Source of the DNA: Chlorogloeopsis fritschii PCC 6912
Lineage (GTDB): Bacteria; Cyanobacteriota; Cyanobacteriia; Cyanobacteriales; Nostocaceae
DNA: 41,998 nt
Assembly (NCBI RefSeq): GCF_000317285.1
Contig: NZ_AJLN01000113.1
Span: forward strand, 1 to 41,998
Direction: 5' to 3'
Position numbers and translations under genes: made by a program. Shown piece by piece: positions 26,304 to 34,041 of this stretch (positions are counted from its first letter, which is position 1; each line of letters begins with the position of its first letter). The notes beneath the pieces were generated by a model. It was not told the origin of the DNA and searched no databases. It was given only the letters and a program-made list of their open reading frames with translations.

Positions 26304-29300
26304 GTGGCTACTCTTAAAGCTTCTCAACAAGGATTGGCAAAAATCAAGCAAGCTAGAATTGCTAAGGGATGGTCTATCGATGATTTTAGATGGATGGAGT
26401 TAGCGAGCGAACTGCTCGGAGTTTATTGGCAAGAAAATGGAGTTCTTGCGGTTGGCATATCCGAAGGTACTTGGAAGCGTTTTTTAGCAGGAAAGCACCC
26501 AATTAATGCGGAGGCATTTAAAGCCTATTGCCAAGTGCTGGAAATTGACTGGGAAGAAGTAATTGAAAAGCCAGACACAACTAACAAATCCCCATCTGTT
26601 TCCCCGCTCTCCACTTCCCAAGACTGGGGTGAGGCTCCTGATGTCTCCATTTTTTATGGTCGTGAGGCAGAATTAAATACTGTTAAAGGTTGGATAGTAG
26701 AGGACAAATGCCGCTTAGTTACATTGCTGGGGATGGGTGGAATTGGTAAAACCACTCTAGCAGTGAAGTTGGCACAGGAAATTATTCCGAGTTTTGAGTA
26801 TGTGATTTGGCGGAGTTTGCGTAATCCTCCACCGATAGAAGATATTTTGGCAGAACTGATTCAATTTTTATCTGGGCAGCAAGAAACCAATTTACCCACT
26901 CATCTAGATGGTAGAATTTCGCGGTTGTTGAAGTGTTTGCGTGCTTCGCGCTGCTTGCTGATTTTAGACAACGTTGAGTCAATTTTACAGGCAGGCGATC
27001 GCACTGGTCGTTATCGTACAGGATATGAAGGTTACGGTCAATTATTGCAATGTATTGCTGATACTTCACACCAAAGCAGTCTCATCTTAACCTCGCGGGA
27101 GAAACCCCAAGGTATTGCTAAGTTTGAAGGGGAACTTTTACCTGTGCGTTATCTCCAACTTGCGGGTTTACCAGACACTCCAGGGCGCGAATTATTCAAG
27201 CTCAAAGGCACATTTACAGCGACAGAAGATGAATGGCAAACACTTATTAACCGTTACGGTGGCAATCCTCTAGCTTTGAAGATTGTAGCTTCTTCTATTC
27301 ATGATATTTTTGACGGCGATATTTCCCAATTTCTCGCCATTTCTCAACAAGGTAATTTTATCTTTGATGATATCCGCGATTTGCTAAATCAACAGTTCCA
27401 TCGCCTCACCAACTTGGAACAAGAAATTATGTACTGGCTGGCAATTAATCGGGAGCCAATTTCATTAGCACAATTGCAAGCAGATTTTGTTACTCACATA
27501 CCACCGCGAGAAGTAATAGAATCACTCAGTTCTTTGCAGCGACGTTCTTTTATCGAAAAAAGTTCTTCTGGTTTTTCTCAGCAACCTGTGGTGATGGAAT
27601 ACGTCACTAATCAATTAATTGAGTGTGTTTGTCAAGAAATAGTTAGTCAAAAAATTTCTCTATTTAAAAGCCATGCCTTGATGAAAGCCCAAGCCAAAGA
27701 TTATGTAAGAGAAACTCAAATTAGTTTAATTTTGCAACCAATAATTGATGAATTAATTGTCCAGCTTGGTAGTGCAGAAAAAATAGCAAATTATATCAGT
27801 GAAATCCTCACTCAACTGCGGATGCAATCAACTCAGACAACAGGTTATGCCGGGGGAAATGCTCTGAATTTGCTGCACCATGCCCAAGTTGATTTGAGTG
27901 GTTTTGATTTTTCTCAGTTAAATGTTTGGCAAGCTTACCTTCAGGGTGTGAATTTGCATAATCTGAATTTTGCAGGTTCAGATTTATCAAGTTGCGTTTT
28001 TACGGAAACTCTGGGCAATATTTTATCGGCTGCTTTTAGCCCAGATGGTGAACTTTTGGCAACCTGTGACACTGATTGTCACGTGCGTTTGTGGGAAGTG
28101 AAAACAGGTAAATTGCTATTTATTTGTCAGGGGCATAGCAATTGGGTACGTTGTGTAGTATTTAGTCCTGATGGAGAAATATTAGCGAGTTGTGGTGCTG
28201 ACAAAACGGTGAAGCTGTGGAGTGTGGGAGATGGAGTTTGTATTAAAACTTTGATTGGGCATGAACACGAGACATTTGCCGTTGCTTTTAGTCCAGATAG
28301 TCAAATTTTAGCTAGTGCTAGTGGCGATCGCACGATTAAATTATGGGATGTTGAAGATGGTAAATGCTTGAACACTCTCAACGGACATCAAGATTGGGTG
28401 CGTTGTGTGGCTTTTAGTGCGGATGGGCAAACCTTGGCAAGTGGCAGTAGCGATCGCACAATTAAGTTATGGAATGTGAGTAAAGGTAAATGTTCAACTA
28501 CCCTAACAGAACATCAAGGTTGGGTGCGTTCAGTAGCATTTAGTCCGGATGGAGAAATTTTAGCTAGTGGCAGTGGCGATCGCACGATCAAAATTTGGAA
28601 CTATCGCACAGGTAATTGCTTAAAAACTTACACTGGACACACCAACGGAGTCTACTCAGTAGCATTTTCTCCCCAAGGTGAAATACTTGCCAGTGGTAGC
28701 GGCGATAATACGGTTAAACTTTGGGATACGCAAACTCATACTTGCATCAAAACCTTACACGGGCATACAAACGAAGTCTGCTTTGTCGCCTTCAGCCCCG
28801 ATAGCCAAACATTGGTTTGTGTAAGTCTAGACCAAACCGTGAGATTATGGGATTCGCACACCGGGCAATGCTTAAAAACATGGTATGGCAATACAGATTG
28901 GGCGTTACCAGTAGCTTTTAGCCCAATCCCCCCCTTCATAAGCGGGGTTGGGGGGATCTTAGCCAGTGGCAGTAACGATAAAACAATCAAATTATGGAAT
29001 TGGCAGACTGGCGAGTGCGTAAGAACATTACAGGGGCACATAGACTTTATTTATGGTATCGCCTTTAGTCCCGATGGACAAATCTTGGCAAGTGGTAGTA
29101 CAGATTCCTCAGTCAGATTGTGGAATGTTGACACCGGTAGATGCTTTCAAATTCTTCACGGACATTCCGATTGGATAGATGCAGTCGCCTATCATCCCCA
29201 AGGTAAAATAATTGCTAGTGGTAGTGCCGACTGTACGGTTAAGCTGTGGGATGACAGTACAGGTCAATGCCTCAAAACCTTGACTGGACATACAGAAAAA

Positions 29301-29885
29301 ATCCTGGGAATTGCCTTTAGTCCTGGTGGAGAAATTATCGCTAGTGCCAGCGCCGACCAAACTGTAAAATTATGGGATTCGCAAACAGGTAACTGCATCA
29401 AAACAATTCTCGCCCATAATGCTCGAATTTACGCTGCTGTTTTTAGTCCAGAGGGGAAAACCCTAGCCACCGCCAGCACAGATCAAACCATCAAACTGTG
29501 GGATATCTCCACTCTGAAATGTCTCAAAACCTTTACAGGGCATACCAATTGGGTATTTGCTATTGCTTTTAATCCCGATGGCAAAACCCTGGCTAGTGCT
29601 TCCCACGATCAAACGGTGAGAATTTGGGATGTGAAGACAGGCAAATGTCGCCATGTCTGCATTGGACATACACATTTAGTATCTGGCATTGCCTTTAGTC
29701 CAGATGGACAATACATTGCCAGTGGTTCTCAAGACCAAACTGTGAGAATTTGGGATGTGAGAACAGGCGAATGCATCAGATTATTGAGGACAAAAAGGCT
29801 ATATGAGGGGATGAATATTGCTGGTGTGAAAGGGTTAACGGAAGCTACAGTTTTAACATTACAAGCTCTTGGTGCTGTGATTTAG
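26304..29885 (+). CDS. STAND-type NB-ARC NTPase with 14 WD40 repeats
   Basis: About 1193 residues from a GTG at 26304. I prefer this start because the conserved family N-terminus ATLKASQQGLAKIKQAR begins there; the frame is open 44 codons further upstream. The order is: a helical HTH-like N-terminal domain (about 1-90); an NB-ARC NTPase with P-loop GMGGIGKTT (143-151), Walker B CLLILDNVE and GGNPLALKI; a winged-helix region; a pentapeptide-like linker (DLSGFDFSQLNVWQAYLQGV); and 14 WD40 repeats (about 570-1165), probably two seven-bladed propellers. The tail is the common GMNIAGVKGLTEA. It would sense a ligand with the propellers and oligomerise on NTP binding. Blade 8 carries an in-frame insertion of a palindromic repeat (28926-28957). 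Confidence 0.92.
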   Translation: MATLKASQQGLAKIKQARIAKGWSIDDFRWMELASELLGVYWQENGVLAVGISEGTWKRFLAGKHPINAEAFKAYCQVLEIDWEEVIEKPDTTNKSPSVSPLSTSQDWGEAPDVSIFYGREAELNTVKGWIVEDKCRLVTLLGMGGIGKTTLAVKLAQEIIPSFEYVIWRSLRNPPPIEDILAELIQFLSGQQETNLPTHLDGRISRLLKCLRASRCLLILDNVESILQAGDRTGRYRTGYEGYGQLLQCIADTSHQSSLILTSREKPQGIAKFEGELLPVRYLQLAGLPDTPGRELFKLKGTFTATEDEWQTLINRYGGNPLALKIVASSIHDIFDGDISQFLAISQQGNFIFDDIRDLLNQQFHRLTNLEQEIMYWLAINREPISLAQLQADFVTHIPPREVIESLSSLQRRSFIEKSSSGFSQQPVVMEYVTNQLIECVCQEIVSQKISLFKSHALMKAQAKDYVRETQISLILQPIIDELIVQLGSAEKIANYISEILTQLRMQSTQTTGYAGGNALNLLHHAQVDLSGFDFSQLNVWQAYLQGVNLHNLNFAGSDLSSCVFTETLGNILSAAFSPDGELLATCDTDCHVRLWEVKTGKLLFICQGHSNWVRCVVFSPDGEILASCGADKTVKLWSVGDGVCIKTLIGHEHETFAVAFSPDSQILASASGDRTIKLWDVEDGKCLNTLNGHQDWVRCVAFSADGQTLASGSSDRTIKLWNVSKGKCSTTLTEHQGWVRSVAFSPDGEILASGSGDRTIKIWNYRTGNCLKTYTGHTNGVYSVAFSPQGEILASGSGDNTVKLWDTQTHTCIKTLHGHTNEVCFVAFSPDSQTLVCVSLDQTVRLWDSHTGQCLKTWYGNTDWALPVAFSPIPPFISGVGGILASGSNDKTIKLWNWQTGECVRTLQGHIDFIYGIAFSPDGQILASGSTDSSVRLWNVDTGRCFQILHGHSDWIDAVAYHPQGKIIASGSADCTVKLWDDSTGQCLKTLTGHTEKILGIAFSPGGEIIASASADQTVKLWDSQTGNCIKTILAHNARIYAAVFSPEGKTLATASTDQTIKLWDISTLKCLKTFTGHTNWVFAIAFNPDGKTLASASHDQTVRIWDVKTGKCRHVCIGHTHLVSGIAFSPDGQYIASGSQDQTVRIWDVRTGECIRLLRTKRLYEGMNIAGVKGLTEATVLTLQALGAVI
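28926..28957 (+). repeat. Palindromic repeat inserted in frame in WD40 blade 8
   Basis: ATCCCCCC...GGGGGGAT arms flank a short core inside the coding region. At the protein level the usual SPDGQ turn is replaced by SPIPPFISGVGG before ILASGS, a net gain of about seven residues that keeps the frame. Similar C-rich/G-rich palindromes are common intergenic repeats in Nostocales. Confidence 0.7.
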
Positions 29886-29901
29886 TGTAGTTAAAAACAC
29901 A

Positions 29902-29933
29902 GATCCCCGACTTTTGGTGAGAAGTCGGGAATC
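29902..29933. repeat. Palindromic repeat related to 997-1027, between convergent genes
   Basis: CCCCGACTT and AAGTCGGG form the arms, flanked by GATC and AATC. It is an imperfect copy of the perfect palindrome at 997-1027. It lies between the end of the NB-ARC/WD40 gene and the convergent MACPF gene and may terminate both. Confidence 0.65.
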
Positions 29934-29945
29934 TTACAGCTTGAA

Positions 29946-31073
29946 TTATAGAACCACAGTGATCTTGATCCGAAATTCATTAACTCCAACTTGAGTGAAA
30001 ACATCTTTATGTTTGTATTCTTTATTAGTTTTAGGATCTCGATAACTTAAGCGACCAATATATAGCTTATTAGGATTAATAGTCGTCAGATGGGCATTTG
30101 ATGTATCACCATTTTTGACATCATTTAATCGTGAGCGATCTGATGCATTTGATTTGTCTTCCATAACAGTAAACCTAATATTTGGTTTAACTGAATCATG
30201 CACACCTTCTATATTCCAACGAACTCGAATATCGGGATAGTTGAGGAAAAAGTTTTGAGAAACACGACTTTTTTGACCATTAGCAGCAGCTAAACTAACT
30301 GTGACATCTTCTGCTACAACTTCCCAGTCTGATGGAGTCGTAGAACGAGATTGATGTCCTTGAGTTTGGATGTATTGCTCTACACTCTCTCTCATCAGTT
30401 TTTGCTTTTGAGCAATTGCTGAATCTTCAGGAAAACGTTCCTTAGTAAATAATTCGTATAAGGGGTACAATTGCAATTTAGTAGGCACTGGATCTTGTCT
30501 GATAGTTTGTAACCAAGTATTAAGGTCTCTATTAGGAGTTCCACCTATCCACTGAATGTTTTCTCGCCCACGTTCTACGGTAGAGCGAAATATTTTGCTT
30601 TTCTGTGTTTCAGTTCCAGAGCCTACTTGACCTGTTACATTCTTAAAAGTACCTTCAGCTTCAACACTGACATTAATACCTTCTAAAACCATGCGACGAT
30701 AATCTTCACGGCTCATTTTGATAAACTGATAAGCTCGTCCACCAAATGCCACATTAGTAGAAAAATGAGTACCAAACTTGTCAATAAATTGTCGATATGC
30801 CTGCTTATTAGCAACACTAGGAAGAGCTAAAACAGCTTGGTATAATTCTTCTCCTATCGGTAAGAAATCAGTTTGATGCAAAAGCAATCTAAGTTCATGA
30901 TCGATAAACTCAACTTGCGTATAACTATATAAATTAGTACGAGTTCTGGTTTCTTGCTCTACTTTGTTGTATGTTGTGCTGTTACTAAAAGCAAATCCTT
31001 GTGGAATTCCCACACCTAATGACACATTTTGACTAAACTTTTGCTGGAAATCGTAAGTTGATAACAGCATCAA
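29946..31073 (-). CDS. MACPF (perforin-like) pore-forming domain protein, main part after a frameshift
   Basis: A 375-residue frame containing the core of a MACPF/CDC-type pore-forming domain. The signature Y-x-x-F-x-x-x-F-G-T-H-F is at residues 93-104 (YRQFIDKFGTHF), followed by the conserved Gly pair of VAFGGRAYQ (111-112). The C-terminal region (about 250-375; SDWEVVAEDVTVSL, NYPDIRVRWNIEGV) is beta-rich and probably a targeting domain. The N-terminal part of the MACPF fold is in the next frame upstream (31070-31300). The apparent TTG start (31073) overlaps that stop by four bases. The same frame reads back as SGSYAQETL before the TTG, so a frameshift inside one gene is more likely than two genes. 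MACPF proteins form membrane pores in immunity and virulence; few bacterial ones are characterised. Confidence 0.75.
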   Translation of the reverse strand: MMLLSTYDFQQKFSQNVSLGVGIPQGFAFSNSTTYNKVEQETRTRTNLYSYTQVEFIDHELRLLLHQTDFLPIGEELYQAVLALPSVANKQAYRQFIDKFGTHFSTNVAFGGRAYQFIKMSREDYRRMVLEGINVSVEAEGTFKNVTGQVGSGTETQKSKIFRSTVERGRENIQWIGGTPNRDLNTWLQTIRQDPVPTKLQLYPLYELFTKERFPEDSAIAQKQKLMRESVEQYIQTQGHQSRSTTPSDWEVVAEDVTVSLAAANGQKSRVSQNFFLNYPDIRVRWNIEGVHDSVKPNIRFTVMEDKSNASDRSRLNDVKNGDTSNAHLTTINPNKLYIGRLSYRDPKTNKEYKHKDVFTQVGVNEFRIKITVVL

Positions 31074-31300
31074 TGTTTCTTGAGCGTAACTCCCACTGGA
31101 GCCTGATTTATACTCTGTACCTTTAGGTTGAGTGCGCTTTGATCGGGAATTGGTTCAAATTTTTCAGGAATGAATGTAACTGCTGAAAAATGTTTAGATG
31201 ATTCTCCAATCCTCAAGGGATCTAGCTGTAAGATATCATAACAACGACCCAAAGCATCTATATTTTTCAAAGGCAAAATTTTGGCAGCAATAGTTGTCAT
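31070..31300 (-). CDS. N-terminal fragment of the frameshifted MACPF gene
   Basis: A 76-residue frame with an excellent start: AAGGAG seven bases before the ATG at 31300. LGRCYDILQLDPLRIGESSKHF (about 17-38) resembles the beginning of bacterial MACPF proteins (LGxGYDxLxxDP). It reads VQSINQAPVGVTLKKH and stops. Shifting frame near CAGGCTCCAGTGGG (about 31093-31106) lets it continue as SGSYAQETLMLLSTYDF into the MACPF core. A single missing base would explain this. It could be a true pseudogene, programmed frameshifting, or a sequencing error. Confidence 0.65.
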   Translation of the reverse strand: MTTIAAKILPLKNIDALGRCYDILQLDPLRIGESSKHFSAVTFIPEKFEPIPDQSALNLKVQSINQAPVGVTLKKH

Positions 31301-31539
31301 AATTGACTCCTTAATCTAGTGATTTTTATTTATTAAAATTGAACTATTTTTGTTATAATTCAAGTATGATTGTCCTGTCGATGTAGAAAAAGTATGTATT
31401 TATCTGGGGAATCATCGACTGAAATATTCTAAAGTTAAGTGGCTAAAATACTTAACTTTTCTGTATCGACTATTGTTTGTCTGCAACCTATAAGTAAAAG
31501 AATCAATCACAGATATCCTCAGGTCAGGAGAACAAAGTC

Positions 31540-31731
31540 ATGCAATTAACTTATCGAGCTGCTAATTACGAATTTAACTCTACAGTTGTGAAAGTAGCCA
31601 ATAGCGATCGCATAGGTATGTATCGGGGTACAAAAATTAAATTTTCCAGTCCTGCTGTTACACGTAAATCCCATGCCCATACTTCTAGTCAACTGAAGTA
31701 TCGTGGTATAAATTACACTATCTGGCATTAA
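31540..31731 (+). CDS. DUF4278 family small protein
   Basis: A 63-residue protein of the cyanobacterium-specific DUF4278 family. It has the typical opening MQLTYRAANYEFN, a central RIGMYRGTKIKF and a final LKYRGINYTI, a repeat of the LxYRGxxY motif. Such short proteins are abundant in Nostocales and often stress-regulated; their function is not known. The start is well placed: CAGGAGAACAAAGTC before the ATG. A strong terminator follows. It sits between the two candidate pore-forming genes, on the opposite strand. Confidence 0.85.
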   Translation: MQLTYRAANYEFNSTVVKVANSDRIGMYRGTKIKFSSPAVTRKSHAHTSSQLKYRGINYTIWH

Positions 31732-31775
31732 ACTAATTCGTAATTTGGGTAGGCAAAATTAAAGTTACAGATGAA

Positions 31776-31816
31776 GGCGGGAGGAAACAGATTTTGTTTC
31801 CTGTCCCGCCTATTTT
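31776..31816 (+). terminator. Strong intrinsic terminator after the DUF4278 gene
   Basis: GGCGGG and AGGAAACA on the left pair with TGTTTCCT and CCCGCC on the right, with a five-base loop and a two-base bulge. The 14-bp stem is followed by TATTTT. It lies 45 bases after the DUF4278 stop codon. Confidence 0.8.
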
Positions 31817-32160
31817 CTACGAAGAAAGTGTGTAATTAGTTTTATTTTAGTATCAGGAAATGAATATTCAACAAGAGCCAGAAGCTCTAGTTATCGTTAC
31901 CAGGTTGAATCTGGTAACGAGGGTTTGTCGGCTAACACCTCTAAGCTGTCGGGATTGGTGCAAGACATTCATGAGCAGAGTTCACAACAAAGAAATGAAA
32001 GTGAATCTTTCCCTTCTGCCTACCTACTTCTATCCGCTCCGCGTCTACTGCCTTCTGCCTTTCAAGACAGATGTGAATAAAAGAAGAATTCAGACGTCAA
32101 AATAAAATTCCCCGAATTGTATTCGAGGAATTGACTCAAAAGTTAAAAGTAAATCTTTGT
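31817..32160. repeat. Gene-free gap with a hairpin repeat
   Basis: About 340 bp without a supported gene. TCGTTACCAG/CTGGTAACGA (31894-31903 with 31911-31920, loop 7) is the second copy of the hairpin repeat seen at 182-210. A frame at 31860-32105 runs through this repeat and looks non-coding. Confidence 0.55.
31894..31920. repeat. Hairpin repeat, CTCGTTAC...GTAACGAG family (copy 2)
   Basis: The perfect 10-bp arms TCGTTACCAG and CTGGTAACGA surround a GTTGAAT loop. Both the arms and the loop sequence match the copy at 182-210 closely, showing a dispersed family. Confidence 0.75.
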
Positions 32161-33525
32161 TTACGAAGCTGCTTCGATTGGTGTTCTAGTAGTCGTTAAG
32201 ATGTTGGTCATAAATCTGCTGAAATCAACATACTTATAACTGTCATTTGCCGGATCGTATCTCAATATTGCAGCAAGCAAATAACCTTGATAAGTAAATG
32301 CTTTCTTGCCTGCTGGCACAGTGAACTCCATAGTTTCAGTTGTACTTTCACTCCATTGTTCTGTAAAGGTGATGTTGAATCCGATCTTGAAGCCAGCTTT
32401 TACCACCTCTGCACTAGCCTCAAACGAGAGTTCTGTGCTGAAAGATTGGGATGCTGTGAAAGTAAAACCACTAGTTACACTTTTGCTATACTTTGTGTCA
32501 GCGTCGGAATTGCTGTTGTCTAAAGAGCCAATATTATCTAAATCAGGAGAGTATAAAACAATAACCTCCACAAAGTCCTCTTTTGAAATTTTTGGTAAGC
32601 TTTTGCTAAATGTATCCTTAATTGCTGGAGGTAAACTAGGAAATATTTCTACTGTGCTAGGTTTTGCGGGTATCTTGAAAAGGAACAGATTGTTTTTGAA
32701 ATGGGACTGGACAAATTCAACATCTGCGTTGAGAGCATCAATGCTATCGTATAGCACTGAGCGAGACCAGATAGTTAGAGTAGTATCATGTTTAAGTGAA
32801 TCCTTTTTCTTTTTGTAATCTTTAATGACCAAATGCCAGTTGATTGTTAACACACCGATCGCATCAGCTTCACGTGTTTCTGGATTGTAATTTTCTACCA
32901 AAAATATGACTCTACTATCTGAGACATCGTAGTCTTGGACATTCGCATCATTAATGGGAGCGATCGCATTACTCAATACAGATTCTATAGAGTCTTTGTC
33001 GAGTCCTTTAACGAGACTTGCTGAAGCAATAGTGCCGACATTTACGAATAAACTTTTAATTGAGTCTACAGATGTAAATTTCCCCGTGTACGTAGTTGGC
33101 TGATATTTTATGCCAGTAAAACTCGATCTGTTCTTGACAAGATAATCAAAGTGAGACGGGAATTGAATATATTCCAATTCAGTACTATATCCCAAAGCTG
33201 AAGAATCAGGTTCCCAGTTTGCCTCTGAGGCTTTTTCCAAACCATTGTAGGATAAACTGCCGACATCAAATTGACCATCAAACTCATTTGTATAGAATGC
33301 TTTGCCGTCTTCACTTTGTTTATATGATTTAATGCCGTAAGTTTGTATAACTCCGCTGGGAAGTTTACTCTTTACTTCACTGATAGATGCACTAAGGTTC
33401 TCTTTTTCTGTATAAATACAGGTCAACCCAATACTCGCTAGTTGTTTTTGTAATATCTCCGCTGTCAGTTTTGTTGGTTCAGTTTTATTCAGGCTAATTT
33501 TTACTTTTCTTTGAGGTATAGGCAT
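32161..33525 (-). CDS. Candidate aerolysin-type beta-pore-forming protein
   Basis: A 454-residue soluble protein from the ATG at 33525, chosen because GAAAGGAGAATAACA precedes it; a start eight codons earlier has no such site. There is no signal peptide. I do not recognise the N-terminal 330 residues as a named family. The last 110 have the strong alternating polar/apolar, Ser/Thr-rich pattern of aerolysin/ETX-MTX2-type beta-hairpins: GFTFTASQSFSTELSFEAS, AGFKIGFNITFTEQWSES, then TTETMEFTVPAGKKAFTYQG. The last run resembles the strand before the VPxGK turn in these toxins. It is separated from the MACPF gene only by the small DUF4278 gene. The toxin assignment is by pattern and needs structure comparison. 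Confidence 0.65.
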   Translation of the reverse strand: MPIPQRKVKISLNKTEPTKLTAEILQKQLASIGLTCIYTEKENLSASISEVKSKLPSGVIQTYGIKSYKQSEDGKAFYTNEFDGQFDVGSLSYNGLEKASEANWEPDSSALGYSTELEYIQFPSHFDYLVKNRSSFTGIKYQPTTYTGKFTSVDSIKSLFVNVGTIASASLVKGLDKDSIESVLSNAIAPINDANVQDYDVSDSRVIFLVENYNPETREADAIGVLTINWHLVIKDYKKKKDSLKHDTTLTIWSRSVLYDSIDALNADVEFVQSHFKNNLFLFKIPAKPSTVEIFPSLPPAIKDTFSKSLPKISKEDFVEVIVLYSPDLDNIGSLDNSNSDADTKYSKSVTSGFTFTASQSFSTELSFEASAEVVKAGFKIGFNITFTEQWSESTTETMEFTVPAGKKAFTYQGYLLAAILRYDPANDSYKYVDFSRFMTNILTTTRTPIEAAS

Positions 33526-34041
33526 TGTTATTCTCCTTTCGATTACCATTAATCGGTAGCTATGATTAATATTTTTAGTGATGTTATAGAGAATAGTCCA
33601 TACAGAAAAATTAAGGATTTGATGGCTTAAATTTTAGCTAAAGTTGGGTTTTATTTAAGTAAAATTCTTGATTTTATATTTATGATTATTAAATATGCTC
33701 ATCTAATTTTTGTAGACGCTAAATTCTTTATAGAAATACTCTTAAGTCACTCTTTCCTTGGTTTCTTAGCTTTTCTATTATTAGAGGTCTCATATTATAT
33801 TTTTGAAATATACGTAGTGGTCTATGCCATTAATTGCGATCGGTTGTGAAAGTTTGTAGTCAGCGGTGGAGCCGCTGAAATTAATGAGCGATAAATCGCT
33901 AACTACAAACCCCTTAGAACTAATGACATGACACAGCTTTTACGCAAAGTTAAGTTTCTTCTCACTTCAAAATCCTTAACTTTTCTACATGGACAATTGA
34001 CCGCTCAAGCCTTAAAAATAAGTTCAGTCAAGCTTTGATAA
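33526..34041. promoter_or_regulatory. Divergent promoter region with a second three-way-junction repeat
   Basis: A 516-bp gap between the leftward beta-pore gene and the rightward AAA-WD40 gene; it must hold both promoters. It is AT-rich with A/T runs (33550-33780) and contains a structured repeat at 33852-33910. No gene is seen. Confidence 0.6.
33852..33910. repeat. Three-way-junction repeat element (outer stem GTTTGTAGT/ACTACAAAC)
   Basis: A 9-bp outer stem (33852-33860 with 33902-33910) encloses two perfect hairpins: CAGCGG-TGGAG-CCGCTG (33861-33877) and AGCGAT-AA-ATCGCT (33887-33900). The layout matches the element at 24960-25030, although no sequence is shared beyond short pieces, so the structure rather than the sequence is what is kept. 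Confidence 0.75.

Noticed and set aside
28736-29675. Minus-strand frames of 70-101 codons opposite the WD40 region
   Set aside because: They are antisense shadows of repeated WD40 codons, with the same motif period and no starts of their own.
29946-31300. Two separate, translationally coupled genes instead of a frameshifted MACPF gene
   Set aside because: The stop/start overlap of four bases is compatible with coupling. However, the downstream frame continues upstream as sensible MACPF-like sequence and the two halves complete one domain. A frameshift is the simpler explanation, though not proven.
31860-32105. Plus-strand frame of 81 codons
   Set aside because: It runs through the dispersed hairpin repeat at 31894-31920 and has no ribosome site. 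Its content looks like a translated repeat.
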